A stretch of 22,615 bases of DNA. Origin: Cytophagales bacterium (GTDB lineage Bacteria > Bacteroidota > Bacteroidia > Cytophagales > Cyclobacteriaceae). The stretch is taken from the NCBI GenBank assembly GCA_020063545.1, contig JAGUUF010000355.1, positions 1 through 22,615 of the forward strand, written 5' to 3'. A program made the translations under genes and the position numbers. Every line of letters starts with the position of its first letter. The stretch's first letter is position 1. The notes beneath the pieces were generated by a model. It saw nothing but the letters and a program-made list of their open reading frames with translations, was not told the DNA's origin and searched no databases. Below are positions 15,178 to 22,208 of this stretch, one piece after another.

Positions 15178-16767
15178 ATGAGAAAGCTATTCATCATTTC
15201 CAGCATTCTTATCACGCTTTTATTACTGGTATGGAGCTACTTCTGGATTGATGTGCTCCTGTTGTTCGTGATAGTCGGGCCGCTGATTTACATGGGCATT
15301 GCCGATATGATTCAAAAACGGCAGGCCATCAGGCGCAACTTCCCCATCCTGGGCAGGTTGCGGTATGTATTTGAAGACATGCGCCCGAAGATCCAGCAAT
15401 ATTTTGTTGAGTCGGATACCGATGGCGCACCCATTAACCGCATTGAGCGATCGGTTATTTACCAGCGCGCCAAGAAACAAATTGACACCATCCCCTTCGG
15501 TACACAGTTAAACGTATATGCCGAAGGTTACGAATGGATGACCCACTCCGTATGCCCGCTCGACCATAACAAAATTGATCACAACCCGCGCGTGCGGGTG
15601 GGTAACAAAGACTGCAAACAACCTTACGATGCCAGCGTAATGAATATTTCAGCCATGAGCTTCGGATCGCTTAGCGGCAACGCGGTTGAGGCACTGAATG
15701 CCGGGGCTAAAATCGGTGGGTTTGCCCACAATACGGGCGAAGGCGGAATAAGCCCGCACCACCTGAAATACGGGGGTGACATCATTTGGCAAATCGGAAC
15801 AGGTTATTTTGGGGCGCGCGATGAGAACGGAAATTTCTCACCGGAAGCCTTCCGGAAAAATGCCCTTCGGCCCGAAGTAAAAATGATCGAAATAAAACTG
15901 TCGCAGGGCGCAAAGCCGGGGCATGGCGGAATTTTACCCGCAAAGAAGAACACACCCGAGATTGCCGCCATCCGCGGGGTAAAGCCGGGCACTACCGTGT
16001 TTTCACCGCCCTACCATAGCGCATTCAACACACCCATCGGCCTTATCCAGTTTGTAAAACAACTCCGCGATCTTTCCGAAGGAAAACCCATAGGCTTTAA
16101 ACTGTGTATTGGAAGGAAGAGTGAATTTCTCGGCATCTGCAAAGCCATGGTGCAACTGGATACCTACCCCGATTTTATTACCGTTGATGGTGGTGAGGGC
16201 GGCACCGGTGCAGCACCCCCGGAGTTCTCAAACTTTGTAGGTATGCCCCTGCTTGACGCCATTGCTTTTGTGGATGATGCCCTGCGCGGGTTCGGCATTC
16301 GCGAACACATAAAAATTGATTGCTCCGGAAAAATTCTTACCGGCTTTCACATTGTGCGGGCTATGGCGCTCGGGGCCGATTTCACCAACTGTGCACGCGC
16401 CATGATGATGGCCCTGGGCTGCATACAAGCGCTGGAGTGCAACAAAAATACCTGCCCTACCGGTGTGGCTACGCAAGACCCGTATTTTGCCAAAGGGTTA
16501 GTGGTTGAAGATAAAAAGCAACGCGTGGCCAACTACCATAAAAACACCGTAGGAAGCTTTGTTGAACTGCTTTCATGTGCAGGACTAAGCAAACCGGAAG
16601 AAATAAACCGCACCCATGTTTACCGCAGGGTATTTATGAACATGGTGAAAACGTATGCCGAAATCTATCCGCCCATTCCGGAGGGTTGCCTGCTGGACAG
16701 TGCCGATGCCCCGATTGAATTTGAAACGTACCTGAACCGCGCCAAAGCCGAAAGTTTTGGAACCTAG
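15178..16767 (+). CDS. FMN-binding glutamate synthase family protein, membrane-anchored
   Basis: A 529-residue protein with one or two N-terminal transmembrane helices (about 5-42), then the FMN-binding alpha/beta-barrel of glutamate synthase (about 85-500). FMN and cluster features are visible: SAMSFGSLSG (158-167), HNTGEGGISPHH, Lys308 in GFKLCIG, DGGEGGTGAAP (337-347), and a three-cysteine 3Fe-4S motif Cys415-x5-Cys421-x4-Cys426 followed by PTGVATQDP. It lacks the N-terminal amidotransferase and the GXGXG beta-helix of GltB, and no GltD partner is nearby. It therefore resembles the stand-alone YerD-like or archaeal-type proteins, whose reaction is not firmly known. ATG 15178 lies 57 bases after the Omp85-like gene. 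The family call is secure; glutamate synthesis itself is not demonstrated. Confidence 0.9.
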   Translation: MRKLFIISSILITLLLLVWSYFWIDVLLLFVIVGPLIYMGIADMIQKRQAIRRNFPILGRLRYVFEDMRPKIQQYFVESDTDGAPINRIERSVIYQRAKKQIDTIPFGTQLNVYAEGYEWMTHSVCPLDHNKIDHNPRVRVGNKDCKQPYDASVMNISAMSFGSLSGNAVEALNAGAKIGGFAHNTGEGGISPHHLKYGGDIIWQIGTGYFGARDENGNFSPEAFRKNALRPEVKMIEIKLSQGAKPGHGGILPAKKNTPEIAAIRGVKPGTTVFSPPYHSAFNTPIGLIQFVKQLRDLSEGKPIGFKLCIGRKSEFLGICKAMVQLDTYPDFITVDGGEGGTGAAPPEFSNFVGMPLLDAIAFVDDALRGFGIREHIKIDCSGKILTGFHIVRAMALGADFTNCARAMMMALGCIQALECNKNTCPTGVATQDPYFAKGLVVEDKKQRVANYHKNTVGSFVELLSCAGLSKPEEINRTHVYRRVFMNMVKTYAEIYPPIPEGCLLDSADAPIEFETYLNRAKAESFGT

Positions 16768-16801
16768 CCTGCGCTGCGGCTGCCGGCTTCGCCTGATTAT
16801 A

Positions 16802-16829
16802 AAAGGTTTTCTATCTTTGTAAAACCTTT
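16802..16829 (+). promoter_or_regulatory. Promoter -7 element enclosed by a 9-bp inverted repeat
   Basis: The arms AAAGGTTTT (16802-16810) and AAAACCTTT (16821-16829) are exact reverse complements, and the 10-base spacer contains TATCTTTG (16812-16819), a perfect TAnnTTTG element. TTCG at 16788-16791, 20 bases upstream, may be the -33 element. The element ends 16 bases before the GTG start at 16836. The arrangement looks like an operator for a dimeric regulator. As RNA, the arms could form a weak AU-rich hairpin, but there is no T tract to make it a terminator for the gene upstream. Confidence 0.6.
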
Positions 16830-16835
16830 AAGCCG

Positions 16836-17336
16836 GTGCTTCGCAAATTTTTTCCGCAGGATAAGAACTACGTTCTGGAAGAAGCACAACTATCGCTTGA
16901 AAAAAAGTTGCTTGCCTACCTGGTTGATTTTGTAAAAGTGCAATACCTGCTGCAGCACAACCCCCTGGGCATTGTTGACGAAACCGTGCAGCGCATCCAG
17001 CAGCACCATGCTGATAATTATACACGGCTCCATGATTTTTATATTGTACTGGCGGGTATTTTCCGGTACCGTTATTACAGCGACAATCAACTGGCATTTA
17101 TCTTCAGCGGTGAGGAGCCCTTTATTCGTTATCAACATGAGTGGGAAACTGAGTTTAAAAAATGGGTAAAAGCATTATGCCAGCGTAAAAATTTCCTGAT
17201 GGGCGTGCTGGAACTTACCGTATTCTATCCGCAGGAAGCGGAAGCCCGCTTTATCGGTGAACGGCTGACTGTAATCGCGGCCGAATTTTTTGAAGTAAAA
17301 ATTCATCCGCAAAAAGGCATAACCCGAAGCGCCTGA
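16836..17336 (+). CDS. Hypothetical protein, unrecognised family
   Basis: I do not recognise this 166-residue protein. It has no signal peptide or membrane segment and looks cytosolic and mostly helical, rich in aromatic and charged residues (for example HDFYIVLAGIFRYRYYSD and YQHEWETEFKKWVKAL). No catalytic motif is evident. It starts with GTG at 16836; the first ATG in frame is far inside, and the promoter position fits this start. A perfect -7 element within an inverted repeat lies just upstream, so it seems to have its own regulated promoter rather than reading through from the glutamate synthase-like gene 68 bases before it. Its TGA stop at 17334-17336 directly abuts the stop of the opposing PIN toxin gene with no base between. 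Confidence 0.75.
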   Translation: MLRKFFPQDKNYVLEEAQLSLEKKLLAYLVDFVKVQYLLQHNPLGIVDETVQRIQQHHADNYTRLHDFYIVLAGIFRYRYYSDNQLAFIFSGEEPFIRYQHEWETEFKKWVKALCQRKNFLMGVLELTVFYPQEAEARFIGERLTVIAAEFFEVKIHPQKGITRSA

Positions 17337-17753
17337 TTAGAGTACTTTGCTTTTTAAGAATTGTTCAGCAGTAAGTACTTCAATTTCCGAAAAGAAATAA
17401 TCACGAACATCTTCTGTAACAATATACCGACATTTTGCTTTTTGTGCAGCATAGTACTCTAAACCATCTTCAAAATCATGAATGGTTTTATTGGTTGCTG
17501 CTTTTCGAACAATTTCCTCATCCATAGCAGCAATGTTAATTTTTTGGGAAAGAACCGAAACTTTCCGCTTTGCTAACGTTGGCCCGCTCTTCTTTTCTGA
17601 GAAGTAACAGGCAATTGCAAGGCACAACGGGGAAGTGTAGAGTTTATATCGGGAGGAGCCGGCTAAGCTCAGTACACGCGCACTGTACTCATATAACGGG
17701 TACTCCCGATTAAGCACAGAAACAAGGATGTTGGCATCAAGGAAAACATTCAT
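17337..17753 (-). CDS. PIN-domain toxin of a type II toxin-antitoxin pair
   Basis: Predicted Mg-dependent ribonuclease (VapC-like) of 138 residues. The PIN pattern is visible: Asp6 and Asn8 in FLDANILV, acidic residues Asp93/Asp96 in HDFEDGLEYYAA, and Asp115 in VTEDVRDYF. The usual second acidic residue near 40-45 is not obvious (TSPLCLAIACYF), which is also the case in many Bacteroidota PIN proteins of this type. The start ATG overlaps the antitoxin stop by 4 bases (ATGA), so translation is probably coupled. By hand count, GC in 17341-17520 is 59 of 180 (about 33%), well below the surrounding core genes, which suggests acquisition by transfer. Confidence 0.87.
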   Translation of the reverse strand: MNVFLDANILVSVLNREYPLYEYSARVLSLAGSSRYKLYTSPLCLAIACYFSEKKSGPTLAKRKVSVLSQKINIAAMDEEIVRKAATNKTIHDFEDGLEYYAAQKAKCRYIVTEDVRDYFFSEIEVLTAEQFLKSKVL

Positions 17754-18007
17754 TTCTTCGATTCAAAAAACTCAGATTTTATGGCTTTACGTCCACGCTT
17801 GCTGTTTCGGTACTCAACCGGGCCTTCCGCTACCTGCTGAACCCAGTCTGCAATGGGCAGCTCTTCCAGGTCACGATAGTTACCGCTGGTTATCTTTTTA
17901 TAAAGAAATTCTGTGAGCCTGGACAAACTTATATTATTGGCATCGGCAAACCGCTTCATTCTTCGGATTACTTCGCGGTCAAAACTCAAGGTGATTTTCG
18001 AGTCCAT
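17750..18007 (-). CDS. DUF6364-type ribbon-helix-helix antitoxin
   Basis: An 85-residue protein encoded directly upstream of, and overlapping, the PIN toxin by 4 bases. The N-terminus KITLSFDREVIRRMKRFA followed by NNISLSRLTEFL fits a ribbon-helix-helix DNA-binding fold of the kind found in DUF6364 antitoxins. The C-terminal part, with ELPIADWVQQVAEG and a basic tail, would wrap the toxin. It is expected to neutralise the PIN nuclease and, as a complex, to repress the operon. The palindrome over the promoter at 18016-18045 supports autoregulation. The gene order of antitoxin first is normal for this class. The start at ATG 18007 is the only sensible one. Confidence 0.83.
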   Translation of the reverse strand: MDSKITLSFDREVIRRMKRFADANNISLSRLTEFLYKKITSGNYRDLEELPIADWVQQVAEGPVEYRNSKRGRKAIKSEFFESKK

Positions 18008-18015
18008 AAAAAGAT

Positions 18016-18045
18016 GTTATACGACAAAAGTATAATAATTATACG
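18016..18045 (-). promoter_or_regulatory. Toxin-antitoxin promoter with overlapping operator
   Basis: On the minus strand TACTTTTG (18032-18025) is a perfect TAnnTTTG element, 17 bases before the antitoxin ATG. Overlapping it on the plus strand is the palindrome GTATAAT-A-ATTATAC (18030-18044), with exact 7-bp arms. A further half-site TTATACG at 18017-18023 repeats the TTATACG at 18039-18045 exactly 22 bases away, about two helical turns. This is what a cooperative ribbon-helix-helix operator would look like. Confidence 0.65.
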
Positions 18046-18061
18046 TAAAACATAAGGCCCG

Positions 18062-19459
18062 TTAAATGTTTTCGAATACCTGATAACTCTCCAGGTATTG
18101 CGGTACGCGAACATTCCATCCTAACCGGCTGCGGATGTTTTGCGCATAGGCCTGCAGGTCGGTTCCTTCGCCATGCACGGTGAAGGTAATTTTCGGCTTA
18201 TCCTTGAATCCGCTCAACCAGCGAAAGAGTTCAGGCATATCGGCATGGCCGCTCATCGAACTGATGTATTCAATTTTGCATTCAACCGGCACCTGCTCTC
18301 CGAAAATCTTTATGGTTTTCTCCCCGTCAAGCAATTTCCGGCCACGGGTTCCTTCGGCCTGGAAACCGGCAATCAAAACCGTATCTTCCTTTCTTCGCAG
18401 CCGGTGATAAAGGTGATGGAGTACACGCCCGCCTGTCATCATACCGCTTGACGATATGATAATGGCACGCTGCTTAATTGCATTGAGGGATTTTGAATGT
18501 TCATTCGATCGGACAAACACCAGCATGTTTGTTTCCACTTCCTTTACAAATTCCTTCAGGTTGAAGGTTTCCTTCAGGAATTTAGGATGCTTAAAAAACA
18601 GGTACGTGGATGAAATAGCCATCGGGCTGTCGATATACACCGGCACATCCGGAATTTGCTTTTCTTTCATCAACTGGCGCAGGTGGTATAGCAGGCCCTG
18701 CGTACGGCCTACGGCAAAAGCCGGTATCAACAACACACCCCCACGTTGAAAGGTTTCATTAGCTATGCGCGACAGGTCAACTTTCGGGTCAATATCGGGG
18801 TTGTCTTTGTTACCGTAGGTAGATTCAACAAACAACACATCAGCCTGTTCGATGGTGGCAGGCGCGTGAAGCATTTCGGTTTGATACCGTCCCAGGTCAC
18901 CTGAAAAAACAATCTTCTTTTGCTGCTCATCTCCTTTAATAAAGATTTCGGTGATGGCCGAACCCAATAAATGCCCGGCATCGTGAAAAATAAGTTCAAC
19001 GCGGTTGCCGATTTTCACCCGTTCATTGTAGGAAAATGATTTGAGCAACGGAAATACAGCCTGTGCATCTTCTTCGGTGTACAACGGTTTCGGCAATTCA
19101 TGGCGGGAGTATCCTTTCTGGCGCGCATATTCTGTTTCCTCCTCCTGCAATTTGGCCGAGTCAACTAACATTATTTCCATGAGGTCGGCCGTGGGATGGG
19201 TGCAGTAAATGGGCCCGCTAAATCCTTCTTTAACCAGTTTTGGTAGATAGCCCGTGTGATCGATGTGCGCATGGCTGATAACCACGCAATGAATGGTTGC
19301 CGGGTTTACCGGAAACTCCTCCCAGTTGCGCAGGCGCAAATCCTTAAGTCCCTGGAACAGGCCGCAATCAAACAAAAATCGGAAGTCACCAGCTTCCACC
19401 AGGTAACGCGAGCCGGTTACACTTTCAGCTCCACCCAAGAATTTAACACGAACGTTCAC
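18062..19459 (-). CDS. Beta-CASP metallo-beta-lactamase RNase
   Basis: Predicted zinc-dependent ribonuclease of the CPSF-73-like/bacterial beta-CASP group (465 residues). Motifs in order: His63-x-His65-x-Asp67-His68 in SHAHIDHTG, His163 in HDAGHLLGSA, Asp188 in FSGDLG, the beta-CASP insertion (about 210-375, with PAFAVGRTQ, YIDSPMA and SSSGMMTGGR), His405 in SGHAD, and a final His429 in TVHGEG within the RMMBL domain. All metal ligands are present, so it should be active. The start is GTG at 19459, 2 bases after the acylphosphatase stop, giving an N-terminus that begins directly with the first strand of the fold. It is the last gene of the deoC operon and lies 54 bases upstream of the toxin-antitoxin genes. 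Its RNA target is unknown. Confidence 0.92.
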   Translation of the reverse strand: MNVRVKFLGGAESVTGSRYLVEAGDFRFLFDCGLFQGLKDLRLRNWEEFPVNPATIHCVVISHAHIDHTGYLPKLVKEGFSGPIYCTHPTADLMEIMLVDSAKLQEEETEYARQKGYSRHELPKPLYTEEDAQAVFPLLKSFSYNERVKIGNRVELIFHDAGHLLGSAITEIFIKGDEQQKKIVFSGDLGRYQTEMLHAPATIEQADVLFVESTYGNKDNPDIDPKVDLSRIANETFQRGGVLLIPAFAVGRTQGLLYHLRQLMKEKQIPDVPVYIDSPMAISSTYLFFKHPKFLKETFNLKEFVKEVETNMLVFVRSNEHSKSLNAIKQRAIIISSSGMMTGGRVLHHLYHRLRRKEDTVLIAGFQAEGTRGRKLLDGEKTIKIFGEQVPVECKIEYISSMSGHADMPELFRWLSGFKDKPKITFTVHGEGTDLQAYAQNIRSRLGWNVRVPQYLESYQVFENI

Positions 19460-19461
19460 GG

Positions 19462-19731
19462 TTAGCGGGTAATTTCAAATGATGTAAAGTTCTTCAGGCC
19501 GGCTTCAGAAGTTTCTACCCGCGCAACATGGGCACGCGGAGGACCCTTTGTGCACCAGGCGATAAATTTTTCAAGTTGCGTTTCATCGCCCTCCGCCTCG
19601 ATATAAACCGTGCCGTCAGGCTCATTCCTGACAATACCTGTTATTCTTAACCGTTTGGCCACCTCACATGCAGATGCCCGGAAGAAAACCCCCTGAACCT
19701 TGCCCGCCACCACAATATTAACATGCTTCAT
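19462..19731 (-). CDS. acyP: Acylphosphatase
   Basis: Small enzyme (89 residues) that hydrolyses carboxyl-phosphate bonds such as in 1,3-bisphosphoglycerate, acetyl phosphate or carbamoyl phosphate. The signature GKVQGVFFRAS carries the catalytic Arg18, and Asn36 in GIVRNEPDGTV is the second catalytic residue; the spacing of 18 is as in known acylphosphatases. The later part EGDETQLEKFIAWCTKGPPRAHV is also standard. It is cytosolic. It lies 2 bases after the GapN-like gene and 2 bases before the RNase gene, so the operon is essentially gapless. Together with GapN it could drain glycolytic intermediates to 3-phosphoglycerate without ATP gain; that role is inferred from context. Confidence 0.95.
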   Translation of the reverse strand: MKHVNIVVAGKVQGVFFRASACEVAKRLRITGIVRNEPDGTVYIEAEGDETQLEKFIAWCTKGPPRAHVARVETSEAGLKNFTSFEITR

Positions 19732-19733
19732 GC

Positions 19734-21353
19734 TTACATGATGTAGTCCGTACTGAGAAAGGCCGATTCGCGGTTTTTAATAATAGTGGCAAGGATCTGC
19801 TTGTTGGCATCAACGGCCTTAGTGGCCACTACCGTTCGGATGGAAAAAACCCGTAAGGCATCGGCAACCGAAAGTGTTCCCTCTGCCGAATCTTTCCGTC
19901 CGTTAAACGGGAACGTATCGGGCCCGCGCTGCGACTGGGTGTTGAGGTTTATGCGCCCCACCTGGTTGTTGAAGGCATCAATAAAACGGGCAATGGTTTT
20001 ACTGTTGTTGCCAAAAATGCTTACCTGTTGGCCGAAGTTGGAGTTTACCACATACTGAATGGCTTCTTCTTCTTTTTCGAAAGGCACCACCGGTATTACC
20101 GGGCCAAATTGCTCTTCGGAGTATAGCCGCATCTTTTCATTTACCGGAAATAATACAGCCGGATAGAAAAATGAGTAAGCTACCTGCCCGCCATTTTCAT
20201 TGAGCACCCGTGCACCGTGCTGCTTGGCATCCTCCACCAATCCTTTAAGGTATTCGGTTTTGCCGGGCTCAGGCAGTGGCGTCAGCCCCACCCCGTCATC
20301 CCACGGCATGCCCGGCTTAAGTTTTTTTACAGCCTCGTTAAAGCGAATAAGGAATTCGTTTATGATTTTTTTGTGGACGAACAGGATTTTCAAAGCCGTG
20401 CATCGCTGTCCGTTAAACGACAGCGAACCGGTGATGCACTCACTTACCGCAACGGTAAGGTCAGCATCGGGTAACACGATAGCCGGATTTTTGGCATCCA
20501 ACCCGAGTATTGCTTTTAACCGGTGGGGTTTGGGGTGCAACTTTTTTAATTCGTTGGCACCCTTGTGTGTTCCGATAAAAGCAAATACATCAATCTTCCC
20601 GGTTTCCATCAGCGCACCTACGGTTTCGCGGCCTTTGCCGTAAATAATGTTGATAACGCCAGGCGGAAAACTGTCGCGAAATGCTTCGAGCATCGGCCGA
20701 ATTAGCAATACCCCGTACTTGGCGGGTTTAAACACTACGGTGTTGCCCATAATAAGTGCAGGGATTAAGGTGCTGAAGGTTTCATTAAGCGGATAGTTAA
20801 ACGGCCCCATGCACAGCGCCACACCCAGCGGCACCCGCCTGATTTGCGCCATAAATCCCTGTTCCTCTACCAGTTTTGCCGAGTTCCGGTCCAGATCTTT
20901 TACCGCTTTAATGGTATCCACAATGTAATCGCAGGTGCGGTCAAACTCCTTTTCAGAATCTTTCAGTGATTTGCCAATTTCCCACATCAGCAGTTTTACC
21001 ACTTCACTTCGGGTTTCGCGCATCCGCGCCAGAAATTTTTCTACGTGTGCAATGCGTTCCCCCACGGCCATAGCAGGCCACACACCATGACCGAGCTGAT
21101 AGGCATTGACAGCCGCATCGAGCGCCTTGAGCGCTTCGGCCGCAGTAAGCAAAGGAGTTTTGCCTATAATTTTCTGTTCAAGTGTTCCACCAGTGGTTTT
21201 AACGTAAACCGGGCTTACTACCGGGTTAAGCGGGCCATCCCAGGTTTTCAACTCTCCATTAATCAGGTACTCGCGTTGTTCCAGGTAAGTAGTGGTGTGC
21301 TGCTTCGGAATGGCCGATTCTTCCGGAAAAATGACCGATAAAAATTCACTCAT
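19734..21353 (-). CDS. GapN-like NADP-dependent non-phosphorylating GAPDH (ALDH superfamily)
   Basis: Aldehyde dehydrogenase-fold protein of 539 residues, predicted to oxidise glyceraldehyde 3-phosphate to 3-phosphoglycerate with NADP+. Features, numbered from ATG 21353: the oxyanion Asn186 in GPFNYPLN, cofactor-side Lys209 in FKPAK, the nucleophile Cys318 in FNGQRCTA with Arg317, Glu414 in EEQFGP, and QRGPDTFPF at 475-483, a signature of GapN that binds the substrate phosphate. Unusually, the ELGGK motif that carries the general-base Glu in most ALDHs reads GLDAK here (284-288). The protein is somewhat longer than typical GapN (about 480-500). The frame extends to a TTG at 21383, but that overlaps deoC; ATG 21353 leaves a 13-base gap. 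It sits between deoC and acylphosphatase. Confidence 0.85.
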   Translation of the reverse strand: MSEFLSVIFPEESAIPKQHTTTYLEQREYLINGELKTWDGPLNPVVSPVYVKTTGGTLEQKIIGKTPLLTAAEALKALDAAVNAYQLGHGVWPAMAVGERIAHVEKFLARMRETRSEVVKLLMWEIGKSLKDSEKEFDRTCDYIVDTIKAVKDLDRNSAKLVEEQGFMAQIRRVPLGVALCMGPFNYPLNETFSTLIPALIMGNTVVFKPAKYGVLLIRPMLEAFRDSFPPGVINIIYGKGRETVGALMETGKIDVFAFIGTHKGANELKKLHPKPHRLKAILGLDAKNPAIVLPDADLTVAVSECITGSLSFNGQRCTALKILFVHKKIINEFLIRFNEAVKKLKPGMPWDDGVGLTPLPEPGKTEYLKGLVEDAKQHGARVLNENGGQVAYSFFYPAVLFPVNEKMRLYSEEQFGPVIPVVPFEKEEEAIQYVVNSNFGQQVSIFGNNSKTIARFIDAFNNQVGRINLNTQSQRGPDTFPFNGRKDSAEGTLSVADALRVFSIRTVVATKAVDANKQILATIIKNRESAFLSTDYIM

Positions 21354-21366
21354 GGGTTGTGGGGAT

Positions 21367-22014
21367 TTATCGTGATTGTACAATGCTGATTCCTGATGAC
21401 GTTCCCAGCCGGTCGGCCCCGGCTTCGATTAGTTGCCGGGCCTGCTCGCCCGTTTTAATTCCTCCCGATGCTTTAATGCCGACCTCAGCAGACAAAACAG
21501 TTCTCATCAGTTTTATATGTTCCACTTTTGCACCGGCAGGAGCAAATCCGGTAGATGTTTTTACAAAATCTGCCCCGGCATCGGCACATAACTTACAGGC
21601 CTTTACAATTTCTTCATCAGAAAGATACGCGGTTTCAATGATAACCTTCATGATTTTGTGTTGATCATGCAGGGCTTTGGCGCACTTCGCCAGTTCAATT
21701 TTCGTCCAGGGTATCCCGGTTTTGAAGGCGGTGATGTTCCACACCACATCCACCTCATCGGCCCCGTTATCGATTGCGCGCTTTATTTCGTCCAGTTTTG
21801 TTTCCGTCATGTTGTAGCCCAGCGGGAAACCGGCAACGGTTACCAGGGTAATCGCATCGTTCCCGATTTCGCGTTGGGCACGCTTTACCCAAAACGGTGG
21901 AACACAAATGCCGAAGAAACCAAACTGGCGGGCCTCCTCAACCAGTTTATCAATATCAGCAATGGTAAGGGTTGGCGACAGGTTGGTGTGCTCAATGCGC
22001 GAGGCGAGGTTCAT
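21367..22014 (-). CDS. deoC: Deoxyribose-phosphate aldolase
   Basis: Class I aldolase that splits 2-deoxyribose 5-phosphate into glyceraldehyde 3-phosphate and acetaldehyde, in deoxynucleoside breakdown. At 215 residues it is of normal length for the short bacterial form. Catalytic residues are visible: Asp89 in DEVDVVWN, Schiff-base Lys152 in DFVKTSTGF, and Lys181 in GIKASGGIK. The first residues LASRIEHTNLSPT match the conserved start of the barrel, so ATG 22014 is right. It heads the operon deoC, gapN-like, acyP, RNase. On the minus strand, TAACTTGG (22026-22019), a near match to TAnnTTTG, ends 4 bases before the ATG, hinting at a leaderless message. Confidence 0.95.
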   Translation of the reverse strand: MNLASRIEHTNLSPTLTIADIDKLVEEARQFGFFGICVPPFWVKRAQREIGNDAITLVTVAGFPLGYNMTETKLDEIKRAIDNGADEVDVVWNITAFKTGIPWTKIELAKCAKALHDQHKIMKVIIETAYLSDEEIVKACKLCADAGADFVKTSTGFAPAGAKVEHIKLMRTVLSAEVGIKASGGIKTGEQARQLIEAGADRLGTSSGISIVQSR

Positions 22015-22208
22015 TTGCCCAAGTTACAACGGGCAATTAAAAAATACGATAGCGCAAAACATACTGCCTTAGACCCGAAGTACAAGATGGGATAACTCTG
22101 TTTGCAAGGCTCTTGCGCAAAGTTTAGTTGTGGCCCGGAACTTCAAATTTTTACAATGCCTTACTGCCGCTGAAAGCTAAACAAATGCTTACGGGTTAAC
22201 CTACCGGG
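22015..22208. other. Intergenic region upstream of deoC
   Basis: About 194 bases between deoC and the small secreted protein gene, both on the minus strand. It contains two minus-strand -7-like elements for deoC, TAACTTGG (22026-22019) and TATGTTTT (22063-22056), each one mismatch from TAnnTTTG. It also holds a small hairpin GCAAG-GCT-CTTGC (22104-22116), an 8-bp palindrome GGTTAACC (22194-22201), and a direct repeat CGGGTTA (22192-22198 and 22205-22211). None is strong enough to name a regulator, and no intrinsic terminator with a T tract was seen for the upstream gene. Confidence 0.3.

Noticed and set aside
16768..16801. GC-rich stretch after the glutamate synthase-like gene as an intrinsic terminator
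   Set aside because: Only three- to four-base stems can be formed and there is no T tract after them.
21354..21383. TTG start for the GapN-like gene at 21383
   Set aside because: It overlaps the deoC stop and the first ten residues look like untranslated sequence; ATG 21353 is cleaner.
21658..22095. Long plus-strand reading frame over deoC and its upstream region
   Set aside because: It is antisense to the conserved deoC gene, and its translation resembles no family and has no coding features.
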